DNA from: Priapulus caudatus
Lineage: Eukaryota; Priapulida; Priapulimorpha; Priapulimorphida; Priapulidae
Assembly (NCBI RefSeq): GCF_000485595.1
Contig: NW_014577517.1
Span: 179,557-223,667, forward strand
Direction: 5' to 3'
Length of the DNA: 44,111 nucleotides
The position numbers and the translations under genes were made by a program. Below the pieces are notes generated by a model. That model saw only the letters and a list, made by a program, of their open reading frames with translations. It searched no databases and was not told where the DNA came from. Below, in pieces: positions 21,166 through 30,153 of this stretch; within the stretch, counting starts at the first letter, position 1, and every line of letters begins with the position of its first letter.

Positions 21166-21670
21166 CCAAGCAGTGCTCAATTTTAAGTTTTTTTGGGGGT
21201 TGTCCGGAGGACAACCAAGAGAGTAGCATATGGTTGTCCCTCAAGAGTTTTTGGTTGTCCAGATATTATTTAAACATGCGCTGCATGAGCTCTGCTCGCG
21301 TGATGCTCAGTGCTGTAAAGCAAAAAACCTAATCATGTACATTTTGTACGTATTGCAGTGACAGCAGACATGGCCATTCGCATTGTTTCATGCACTCATT
21401 ATATGAAGAGAATAAAATATTGGTAATGTGGTAAATGATGCTGGGATCAATGACGTATAATAATAGTAATTAAAAGTTGCATGAAATTTATTTCATAACA
21501 TTTACATTAAAACTGTGTCAAGTCACAGATGAGCAAAAATTTTCAAAATTTTCAAAATTATAATTTAGAGGTTGGACACCGGACAACCACGGAAGCAATT
21601 TGTAGTTGCCATAGAGAAAATCCAGTCGTCACGAACGACCGAACGACTGTTAAAATTGAGCCCTGCCAAG
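21166..21670. mobile_element. 495-bp hAT-like MITE
   Basis: The left end is CAGTGCTCAATTTTAAG (21171) and the right end read inverted is CAGGGCTCAATTTTAAC (ends 21665). CCAAG is present on both sides (21166-21170 and 21666-21670), and removing the element restores ACCAAGTTTGGTC, so the target duplication appears to be 5 bp. It contains a palindrome GGTTGTCCGGAGGACAACC at 21198-21216. It has no coding capacity. Confidence 0.85.
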
Positions 21671-21954
21671 TTTGGTCGCGCTAGGTCAATTAGGGGCTGA
21701 GTTAGAGAGCGGAAGGGAAATATGATCAAGGTCAAGGTAAAGGTGAAATAATCCCTTTCCTTTAAAAACCTTCCTTTTTACCTTTAAAAAAAAAATAATT
21801 TCCTTAAGTTTTTGCAGTTTTTACCCGATATCGAATCATCTTCAAATTTGGCATGAAGGTGCGTTATAGTAAAGCAAAGACGCCAATCGTTTTTGGTGTG
21901 GGCGGAGTCATCGTTGCCATGGTAACAACATTTTTGTGGAAATATTGTAGAACC
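21671..21954. other. non-coding spacer with a repeat shared at 24407
   Basis: GTTTTTACCCGAT followed by CAAATTTGGCA (21817-21852) resembles the hairpin arms at 24407-24530. No gene is seen. Confidence 0.5.
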
Positions 21955-22320
21955 TGTAGGGCAATTCCAAGCAAACATGGACAAGACACCAAAAAATAAA
22001 ATCTATGTCACAACTTTCCTTCCACTTCTAAGTTATAGCTAACATATGTAAGTAAACAGAAATAAACTTTTTTTAAGGGTTCTGTGTCGCATTGTGCAAA
22101 GGCAGACCTGTTTTCCCACTGTTCTTAGACGCATTAAAAGTGAGCATGCCAAGGAGATTTCTTCTAAGTTGTATATTTTCTTCAAAAAAGATTCTTCCAT
22201 CAAAAGTTTAATATGTTTAATTAGTACCATGACCCATCTGTTACAATCCAAAATAAATTCAAAGTTGCCTCTTCCATTCAAGCCGTACAGTGAGTGTACC
22301 TGTTAAAGCTTCAATGTGGT

Positions 22321-22491
22321 GTAATGCGACTGACCGAAAGATGATTTGTTTTCAATTATAGCAAAAATCCACTGATTATTTTATTGGCATTTCAAGTCTG
22401 AAATGACTAAGGAATTGAAAGCTTTAGTCAGCATTATTTAATAACGAGCCAACCAGAATTGTAATGCGACTAACCGGTAATGCGACTGACC
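22321..22491 (+). repeat. GTAATGCGACTGACC motif, left cluster
   Basis: Copies are at 22321-22335, 22461-22475 (GACTAACC variant) and 22477-22491, all direct. Confidence 0.85.
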
Positions 22492-22812
22492 AAATCTGAT
22501 TTCAAGAAGAGGATGCAAAGAGATCAGTAAAGCCAGAGATCTTAGTCATGACTAAATAGAGGGCAGCAGAGATATGGACAGCTGCAGAGATGTCACTAAT
22601 GAATGGATAAAGGGCAGCATTGTTTTATAAACCTACCCAGTACCCACAATGCACTTCTACAAAGCACATGGTTATAATATAAGTACATGATTTGTGCTAG
22701 TCACAGTAGGCAGTTTTGAACACTCCTGTTTTCACTTGTTTACTTGTAAATACAAGGTTCCCACTCAAATGGTTAGCTTAAATTTAAGGACTTTCATGGA
22801 TTTGCGCGAGCT

Positions 22813-23210
22813 TTGGAGCACCTTCCATCACACGTGAAGATTGTGTCCTTGTGGTCCGATGGACCGCGGTCACAGTTCAAGAACAAGTTTGTAGCTGCAG
22901 CAATTAAAGATCTTGAGAAAAAGCATGATGTCAAAATCAAATGGTCTTTCTTTGCAACGTCACATGGAAAGGGGCCTGTTGACGGAATCGGGGGTGCAGC
23001 AAAGAGGTTTGTGTGGGATGCTGTAAGATTGCGGAAGCATAGCGTCAGAAATGCAGCAACCTTTGCAAGTGCCGCATCCAACATGCCCAAGGTCAAGGTA
23101 CATGAACTTACAGCAGCTGACATCAATGCAAGAAATAAAAATCTTGACCTAGATGCGACCTTTGAAAAAGCTAAACAAATCAAAGACATTGCACAGAAGC
23201 ATTTCATCCT
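22813..23210 (+). pseudogene. middle-domain fragment of the unnamed transposon-encoded protein
   Basis: The open frame contains LWSDGPRSQFKNKFV, then IKWSFFATSHGKGPVDGIGG and AAKRFVWDAV. The SDGPxSQFKN and FFATSHGKGxxDGIGG blocks are strongly patterned (conserved Asp in SDG, His-Gly-Lys, Asp-Gly) and recur in a multicopy family of uncharacterised metazoan proteins; they look like part of an RNase H-fold nuclease, which is inference. The fragment opens without a credible start and runs into the tandem repeat at 23213, so it is truncated on both sides. Its N-terminal and C-terminal partners are seen separately at 19879-20162 and 16441-17247. Confidence 0.6.
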
Positions 23211-23212
23211 CC

Positions 23213-23445
23213 CCCCTACACCCACTCTGTCTCTACAGTGTATCATCCCTACACCCCTCCCCCCTGACCCCTACACCCTCTCTGTCTCTACAGTGTATCA
23301 TCCCTACACCCCTCCCCCTGCACCCTCCCTGTCTCTACAGTGTATCATTCCTACACCCCTCCCTGTCTCTACAGTGTATCATCCCTACACCCCTCCTCCT
23401 ACACCCTTCCTGTCACCACAGTGTATCATCCCTACACCCCTCTCT
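23213..23445 (+). repeat. tandem repeat with splice-acceptor-like units
   Basis: CTCTACAG followed by TGTATCAT recurs at 23231, 23286, 23333 and 23367, with a variant (CACCACAG) at 23414. Spacing is 34-55 bp and the units are rich in CCCCT. Each unit resembles a pyrimidine tract plus AG acceptor. It starts where the coding fragment loses similarity. Confidence 0.85.
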
Positions 23446-23647
23446 ATACATACACTTGTAAACACATACGTACGAACTTGTCTTATCTTGAACTCACGGA
23501 GAAATGAATTGCGCAACAAACCCATACAGCTGATGGGTAGCGAATGGATTGCACGTGTACTACTGTTTTGATTTAGGCCAATTTTGTTTTAGGGAAAGCA
23601 TTGTTTCTTGTTGCGATTCACATTCTCAAAATTTGCTTCCAGTAAAC

Positions 23648-23732
23648 CACACGTACACACACGTACACGCGCACACGCACACGCACACGCACACGCACAC
23701 GCACACACACACACACACGTACACACACACTC
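23648..23732. repeat. CA/GC microsatellite
   Basis: This is (CACACG)n and (CA)n. Overlapping His/Thr ORFs are artefacts. Confidence 0.95.
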
Positions 23733-23870
23733 GGAAATCAGCAGAGCGTCCCCTTGCGCAATCATGCGTGTACGTGTCGCAAGATCTCTGTGTGAGATGG
23801 ATGTCCGGACGCGTAGCCTAGCGGTTCCTTTTCCGGAACCGGTCGCGTAGCCACGGCCTTATTTTTATTG

Positions 23871-23965
23871 TGCCAGGCGGGCCACCAACCCGACAGTTTC
23901 AGGTGGCCCGACGCCGTTTCAGGTGGCCATGGCACCCGGGCCACCGTTAAAGTCGAGCCCTGCTT
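23871..23965. mobile_element. possible hAT right-end fragment
   Basis: The stretch ends GTTAAAGTCGAGCCCTG, the inverse of a CAGGGCTCGACTTTAAC-type hAT terminus, and contains GGTGGCC/GGGCCACC repeats. No matching left end is found, so it is a fragment only. Confidence 0.4.
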
Positions 23966-23981
23966 ATTTGATGGACAAACT

Positions 23982-24381
23982 TTAATGCGACTGACCGTAA
24001 TGCGACTAACCAGGGTTTTTCTGTACACAAAGGATACTTTTAAGTTGCTTACCAAATGTAAATACCTTATTTGAGACTTCTGTGTGGAGGTCATGTGTTG
24101 CATGTAATAAACTGGAAAGTGTTTTGGTTGAGGAAACTTTTGAATTGTGATAAGTGGATTTTTTGCCTTGGCCTTGTTCGCGTAATGCCGACTGACCGAT
24201 TTTTACGATGTCATGGCATCTCACAGTACAAAGCCTGCAACATTTCCAATAGCCATTACTTTAAAGCTTTGGCGTGTCAAGTTGAAATCAGTGTATAAAC
24301 TTGACAGAAAGACTCACCCTTGTAAAAACTGCATACCACCAAATTAAGATTGACACCACTAAAAGTGTAATGCGACTGACC
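23982..24381 (+). repeat. GTAATGCGACTGACC motif, right cluster
   Basis: Copies are at 23982-23996, 23997-24011 (GACTAACC variant), 24182-24197 (one-base insertion) and 24367-24381, all direct. The last is one base from the terminal TGGAATTGCCC. Confidence 0.85.
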
Positions 24382-24406
24382 GTGGAATTGCCCTGTAACT
24401 TGTGCT

Positions 24407-24530
24407 GTTTTTACCCGATTGTCATGGAATTTGGCACACAGGGCTGATATAACATGTCCTATATATATATATATATATATATGTATAAATTGGTCCTGTG
24501 TGCCAAATTTCATGACAATCAGGTAAAAAC
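24407..24530. repeat. 36-nt inverted repeat around an (AT)n core
   Basis: The arms 24407-24442 and 24495-24530 are near-perfect complements (about two mismatches), with (TA)n at 24459-24483 in the loop. This is a likely miniature hairpin element. An arm-like copy is also at 21817-21852. Confidence 0.85.
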
Positions 24531-24611
24531 TAATGATCCGAGAAGCACTGCAGCCGGTAGAGCGCTCACAAGGAAATCTCTGCGGCGGCGGCGCGACGAG
24601 GCCAAATCCAT

Positions 24612-24641
24612 AGTATCCCCCCGAACTCTTTCGGGGGATAC
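24612..24641. repeat. short hairpin
   Basis: GTATCCCCCCGAA and TTTCGGGGGATAC pair around a small loop. Confidence 0.7.
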
Positions 24642-25068
24642 AATTATTTATAACGCTGTCAATAACACTTGATTCACCATTCTGCCCGATACTACCGATA
24701 CTGCGATACAAAACTAATACGCTATAACCCACATAACTGTGGCAACAACATGGCGGCCGTGCTTGCATGGCGCTCAACACGGATTGCGATTTAACAGTGA
24801 ATTATTGAAATAATATATAGTGTTTGTACAGTACCCAGTGGCTAATATCGATTGATTACGAATGCAGGACACCGCGTAAGTCCTAATTAGCATCTGTCCC
24901 CGTATAGTTTACATTTTATTGGGACCAACGCGTACGTGATTCGGTACACCTGAAAATGATCCGCTATTACTGCAAGCACATGAGATCGTCATCGACTCGG
25001 CAGAAGCGATGTATGGCATCTAATTAAAAACACAAGTATATTCCAAATAAAGGCAGATAACAAATTTT

Positions 25069-25108
<40 letters not shown>

Positions 25109-25150
25109 TGTAAACGAGCCTAATTGAAAGCACATTCTAGCATTTTGCAG
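24642..25150. other. non-coding, ends in (AT)n
   Basis: No gene is seen. (AT)n at about 25073-25107 lies just outside the left end of the large transposon. Confidence 0.5.
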
Positions 25151-25160
25151 GTAGTGATCC
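25151..25160. repeat. left 10-bp target-site duplication
   Basis: GTAGTGATCC is identical to 43673-43682 and directly abuts the left terminal repeat. Confidence 0.9.
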
Positions 25161-25217
25161 TAACCTGTATGATACAGGCGGTTCCGGTTCCGCTTCAGCT
25201 CACTTCACCGCCTGTAC
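25161..25217. repeat. left terminal inverted repeat
   Basis: It begins TAACCTGTATGATACAGG, itself a palindrome around one base. A further ACAGGCGGT...ACCGCCTGT inverted pair lets the whole end fold into a larger hairpin. Confidence 0.9.
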
Positions 25218-25249
25218 CGCTTGCTTCTTCAGCCCGCTTCCCAAGAAAT

Positions 25250-25306
25250 GATTGCGCCCAATCAGAGAGCTGTAGCGGGATTACGTCACTACCGGTTAAA
25301 ATTAAA
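25250..25306 (+). promoter_or_regulatory. probable helicase promoter/leader
   Basis: GCCCAATCAG (CCAAT-box-like, 25255-25264) and a CRE half-like TTACGTCA (25281-25288) lie between the terminal repeat and the first ATG at 25307. No TATA box is seen. Confidence 0.35.
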
Positions 25307-25773
25307 ATGGCGACCATGGCGAAAGCTGTAAGCGATGTTGAGACAAAATATCACATTGAGTTCAAAACCTACCAAAAGACGGCAATTGAGTCAGTAGTGA
25401 ATGGCAAGGATACATTTGTTGTTCTTCCAACTGGCTACGGCAAGTCATACATATACTCGTTTCTGCCAGAAGTGTTCAATGGAGTGCTCGGACAGACCGA
25501 CTCGTCTTTGCTAGTTATCTCACCATTACAGTCATTGATGGTAGATCAGGTCAGAGCATTGACAGATTTCGGCATAAAAGCTACCTTTGTTGGCGAGATG
25601 CAGAACGATAGCAATGTTGACACTGAAATTGAGAAAGGACATTTTTCAATTGTTTTTGCATCCCCGGAGGCTGTACTGACGAGCACACGATGGCGAAGGG
25701 TGTTGACCAGAGGTAGATTTCAGCAGACTCTGAAGGCTGTAGCAGTAGACGAAGCACATTGTATTACGCAGTG
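25307..25773 (+). CDS. RecQ-like DNA helicase, exon 1
   Basis: The start at ATG 25307 is chosen because it opens MATMAKAV after AATTAAA and lies inside the element; a second in-frame ATG is at 25316. Residues 41-47 are PTGYGKS (Walker A), 71-74 ISPL (motif Ia), 118-121 ASPE and 148-151 DEAH (Walker B), ending CITQW. This is the N-terminal RecA-like lobe of a superfamily 2 RecQ-family 3'-5' helicase. The exon ends at a consensus donor, TG|GTAAGT. Splicing to 26366 restores WGADFR, the conserved RecQ junction. It probably acts in the nucleus to unwind transposon ends or replication intermediates (inference). There is no RecQ RQC winged-helix or HRDC domain in this exon. Confidence 0.92.
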
Positions 25774-26365
25774 GTAAGTTATATTACCGATAAAATTAAA
25801 TTAAATTCAGGTAATCTGTACATTTTTTAGGTATATATAAATTAATCTACAGATAACAAATATTGGTTTTAAAATGAAATATATACTAATTTTCTTGTGA
25901 GGTTTTTTAAATATATTTACAATACAATATGTATGTATGTGTGTGTGGTATGTATTTATGTTTGTATGTATGTATCTTTGTATACATGTGTATGTATGTA
26001 TTATATGTATGTATATCTATATTGATATGTGTGTATGTATGTACATGTATGTATGTATGCAAAGTTACTTCGCAAATTCATGAATATTTGTCACCTGTTT
26101 CTTAATTTATATAAATATTAAAATAATTAGTGATATCAACAATTTGATCGGGTTAAAACTAAAAAGTTTGCTACTAAAATTACTATTCTACTTGAATAAT
26201 GATCAACTCACATTTTGTCATTTGTGTCAGTTTTTCGATTCGTTGATAACTTAGTTTGAAATTTGTTATAATATAAAAGCATTGATTTAATAACTTAGTA
26301 ATGTGACGTATCAAGGTATATTTATATATATTATGTTTGATATGTTTTTATTGTTACTTTAACAG
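25774..26365 (+). other. helicase intron
   Basis: It is a GT...AG intron (GTAAGT to TTTAACAG) of 592 bp containing an (ATGT)n microsatellite at about 25927-26060. Confidence 0.9.
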
Positions 26366-27113
26366 GGGAGCCGACTTCCGCCAGGAATACGCTAGACTCA
26401 ACGAAATCCGCTCTGTGATCGCCAGTGACACTCCGTTCTTGGCCCTAACCGCTACAGCCACCGAGGGAATGAGGAAGGAGATCTTCAAATCACTACAAAT
26501 GTCATCCGACAGCACGACAGTGGCAATAATTCCGGAAAGGACCAACATCCGGTATACCTTCCAAAAGGTCAAGAAAGACATAGGACAGAATCTGTACTGG
26601 TTGGTTCAGGAGCTGCTGTCCAAATCAGACCCGTGCAAAGCCATCATATACTGTAGAAACATTGCATCATGTGCAGATTTGTACGAACACTTCATGCTTG
26701 CGCTGGGGGATAAGGCATTTACATCAAAGGAAAAGACTTTGCAGAGTCGTGTTGTGGGGATGTTCCATAGATCGACTTCGGATGCCAACAAGACACATAT
26801 CTTGGAGACCTTTGTTAAGGCCGATTCGCAGCTTAGAGTAGTTTTTGCCACGATAGCATTTGGCATGGGAGTAAACATCCCAGATGTAGATATTGTTGTG
26901 CATTGGGGTGCACCCAGGGGTGTAGAACAATTCGCACAGGAGTCTGGAAGAGCCGGTAGAGATGGCAGACAAGCAGACTCCATTGTCTACTACAATGGAT
27001 ATGACTTGAGATCGGGCAGCTCCACCAAGGAGGTGAGGGCTCTGTGTACAGGCGATACCTGTTCCCCAGGCGCTCTGTGCTACAGGCGATACCTGTTCCT
27101 CGGCAGTACATGA
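26366..27113 (+). CDS. RecQ-like DNA helicase, exon 2
   Basis: It continues from exon 1 with GADFRQEYARL, then FLALTATATEG (motif III), a second RecA lobe with KAIIYCRN (motif IV), VVFATIAFGMGVNIPDV (motif V), VVHWGAP and QESGRAGRDGR (motif VI, arginine fingers). All SF2/RecQ motifs are present, so the ATPase core reads intact. After about 27030 the frame runs through a 33-34-bp tandem duplication (ACAGGCGATACCTGTTCC at 27050 and again at 27083) and reaches TGA at 27111. The duplication adds a one-base shift, so the natural C-terminus is lost. A donor-like AG|GTGAGG at 27032 could alternatively end the exon there. Confidence 0.88.
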
Positions 27114-27349
27114 ACAAGTTACTTTAAACTGGAAGGTGTCAGTTCAACTTCCACTGATCTGAGTGAGGATGCAGATATCATCAATGACATCAAGTGCTGC
27201 ACATTGTGGCAAATCGGAAATTGTGAATGTGGTTCGTGCTTTACAGTCGCAGCACTTGTGCCGAGCAGTCACGAAATGCTCAGCTTGTTGTACCCGGAAG
27301 CTGGGAGTGAGTGCGAGATCTGTCCACCCAATCAGTGTCGGATTTACTA
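27114..27349 (+). pseudogene. helicase zinc-binding region, out of frame
   Basis: Beyond the stop, the sequence still encodes, in shifted frames, an RQYMN...YFKLEG segment and then KCCTLWQIGNCECGSC, spacing that resembles the four-cysteine RecQ zinc-binding subdomain. One or two small indels separate it from exon 2. It ends at TAA 27357 or a nearby stop. I infer the gene was inactivated recently or the assembly has indel errors here. Confidence 0.5.
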
Positions 27350-28419
27350 AGCAGCTAATTTAACTCGACTTCCGTATGTGTCTGTGCGAGGAAATGGTCA
27401 TTCCAACTCTTCGACAACCATTGATTTATGAACCCGGTTGAGTCGTGAAAGTTAGTGACAGTCGTGGTGAATCCTGCATGTTTTTTAATGTGCAGGATGA
27501 TGACATTGCGAGTCTTGGTCTCTGCTTCACATGAGCTTGGACTGGGGCACATATCTGAGAGAGAATCTCAATGAGTATACAGTGAGGATCTACATAGCCT
27601 CGTCATATCAGCGAGCTATTGCGACGCCCATCATTTCGTCGTGTAACGTCGTGTTCCAACCCTTCGGACGTATCGCGATGTTATAGCTAGCGTCTCGACG
27701 ACAACACCGGATAGAGCGATCTCGTGACCGTGTATTGCTCCTACGTAATAGAGACGAGAGCAGTTGGTTGACCGTCGCCCCTCATCAAATAGGGAAGTTA
27801 AGTTGTTACTATTCGCTACTCTGCAGGTTAGAGCGCGTTGTACACTGAATGGTCTCAGTACATTGAGTTAGAGGCACTTACACGCTACGATGACACATAC
27901 GTAAGCAGGTGAGTGCGTTATAGTCCTGCAACCCTCACGCGCTTAAGGGCGCCGACAATCCCTCATTGACGATCAGCTTTAACCACTCGTACCGTTTCAC
28001 CAGAACTCTCTGCGGTCGTGTATGACCGAGAGCTTATGGAGAGCGCAGACTACGCGGAATTTCTGAGACATCTGTACCATACTCTTATCTGACCTCCCTG
28101 TAGCCAAGGCTGCTGTAATGCACGACAACTTGTCCAGATTAGCTGTTATCGCAACGTTTCGAGACATTACACAGCTCTCTAATGGAGAGCGAGAGAGAGA
28201 AGCGACACCGCTACTTCTCTAGTTAAGCTGCGAGCTGTATTCGGATTATAGAAGTATATTTCCTGAATCTCACGTTCTCAGGATATTTCAGAGTATGTTA
28301 CATTAGACTCGAAAATTACTATTGGATACTCATAGCGTGTCTCTGAACCTTTACTGGTTTTTCTCTCTCTCTGTACCATGGCGTAATTTTATGCGTAAGG
28401 AACAATCCCCATCTTTTGG
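27350..28419. other. unrecognised sequence inside the large transposon
   Basis: No ORF, repeat or family is recognised. Base composition is more even and less patterned than elsewhere in the window, as it is through the nested element that follows. Confidence 0.4.
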
Positions 28420-28870
28420 TGTGAGATATTGATGTTATCGCTATTACTATGATGTATATTTACCGGTATAATATAGATTCTGTAAGATCGCGAGCCAGTA
28501 CGTGACGCACACGGTACCGAACAGACTAGCTAAGCCTCGGTTGTGGATAGTACTGATAATTTGCGACTAGAATTATCTGTCTCTCGGTCCCGAATACATT
28601 TGAAGTGGCCAATTTTTCGTTCAACATAGCAAAAATGGTTGACATCAGCTCTACACTTCGGCTTCTGGCATCGTGTGGACTAGCGGCACCCTATGTTTCT
28701 TGGAGGCTTGAGGGGGCAATAAATAAACATTGGCGGCGGGCTGCGTTTCGTGTTATCACACAGATCTGTCGAAGGCAGCTCTTGTGTGTCTAACCTTCAT
28801 TCCATATGTGTCACTAGATTACCACGCCCCACTGAACTGTATCTAAAGACCTCTCGTCAACATCAAAACA
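28420..28870 (+). repeat. candidate 5' LTR of nested gypsy element
   Basis: It starts TGTGAGATATTGATG and ends CATCAAAACA right before the primer-binding site. Similarity to 33571-33985 is patchy: GCATCGTG, GGCACCCTATG, GGGGGCAATAAATAAACAT. Confidence 0.45.
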
Positions 28871-28881
28871 TGGTGTCAGAA
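28871..28881 (+). other. primer-binding site (tRNA-Leu type)
   Basis: TGGTGTCAGAA directly follows ...AAAACA. This is the primer-site form common in Ty3/gypsy elements of marine invertebrates. Confidence 0.65.
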
Positions 28882-30153
28882 TAAACGATAAAGAGCATAG
28901 CCGCGCGTATGCTACAGGGAACTTATAGTAGCTTAGCAACCCAGTTGTGATAGTGCGCGCCCATGTTATGCTCAGTTTGCCAGCGTGGTTGCGTATGATG
29001 GTCAGTTATCAAGGGTGCAGATCGCGCGGCTAAATTGTTAGTGCTATGCTAACGACGCGCATCTCGGTTCTAGTGGCTTCTGTCGTGATACCTACTGTGC
29101 GTATTTTCGGATGAGCAGTTGACCTTTGATCTGACCCTATACCGCTCCTGGGCGGAACTTTACATCACGCTTCATGCCCTGGCCGGTTACGTAGTGACTA
29201 TGGCCACAAGTTCGCAAGTCCAACCCACCTGAGTGCATCTCGCACTGTTGAGCGACGCCGGAGAGGCTGTCGGTCACAAATGCTGCCATGCAGCAGAACG
29301 GAATGCCCTTTGCGTTGGAGTAGACATTCAGGACCACAGAGGGTCTAATTGCGTTGCTCAGAATATATCGGGAGCAAGCCAGTAACTTCAGAAGCGGTAG
29401 ACGACCCCTCATTTAACTCAATGGGTTGTATTGAAGCCGCAGGCGAGGACCGAGGTTTCTAATGAATGTCCTGAAGTCTAACGCGAGGAATATGCAAGAG
29501 GGACAATGGACTTATTCGAGCCTCACTAAAGACCGTTAAACTGGAGAGACTAATTTTGTACCGAAAGTAAGATACGTTCCTTTTGTAGACGCGTGCTGGC
29601 AAAACATATTTCAATCAACGTTTGCCCGAGTAAGGCACGGCGTGTATCCTAAGGTGGGAATCGCCTTTATCATCACCCGCAAGCTCTGTCACTCTTGCTG
29701 GGCCTATAACACGTGCATGTACTATCACTGGTTACACTGCACATGAGCAGGAAGTTTAACTCCGGTGTGGGGTTGCGGATAGGATTTCGGTGCTGCGCTG
29801 GAGGTATTAGTTTATTGGGTTAGACTTAAAGGACGGCAGAGTTGTCAGCACGGTCTGCAACTTGACGCAGACATTGTCGCTTAGAACCGCCATGGACAAG
29901 GCTCGCCAGAGCGAAACATTCGCAAGCAACAGGGCATCTCTGCGAGGGAGGCGGCTCCCCCATGCCGGCGGAGGTCGCAAAGTCGAGAAACGCACGAGAT
30001 GCCTCAATGGCGTCCCAAACGTCCACGCCTACACCGCCATACAGTGGTAGCAGTCAGAAGCAGTTTAGCCTAGAAGCAGCTGGGTAAGTCGTGCCCCAAA
30101 CTGTGGAACAACCGCCGCCATGAGAAAAAGCCGTGTTCCACAAAGGTGTAGAA

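Larger units (their letters stand above)
21959..24393 (+). mobile_element. 2.4-kb DNA transposon with GGGCAATTCCA ends and TGTA target duplication
   Basis: The left end GGGCAATTCCA (21959-21969) is the exact inverse of TGGAATTGCCC (24383-24393). TGTA flanks both ends (21955-21958 and 24394-24397), consistent with a 4-bp target duplication. Inside are seven direct copies of a GTAATGCGACTGACC motif, a fragment of a coding region, a tandem repeat and a CA microsatellite. Only part of a coding sequence is present, so this is a defective or non-autonomous copy. I cannot assign the superfamily. Confidence 0.75.

Noticed and set aside
24535-24600. Possible tRNA or tRNA-derived SINE (GCCGGTAGAGCGCTC resembles an A box)
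   Set aside because: No B box or acceptor stem could be found at the right spacing.
28605-28793. 62-codon ORF starting MANFSFNIAKMVD
   Set aside because: It lies inside the candidate 5' LTR, matches nothing, and its sequence parallels the non-coding 3' LTR.
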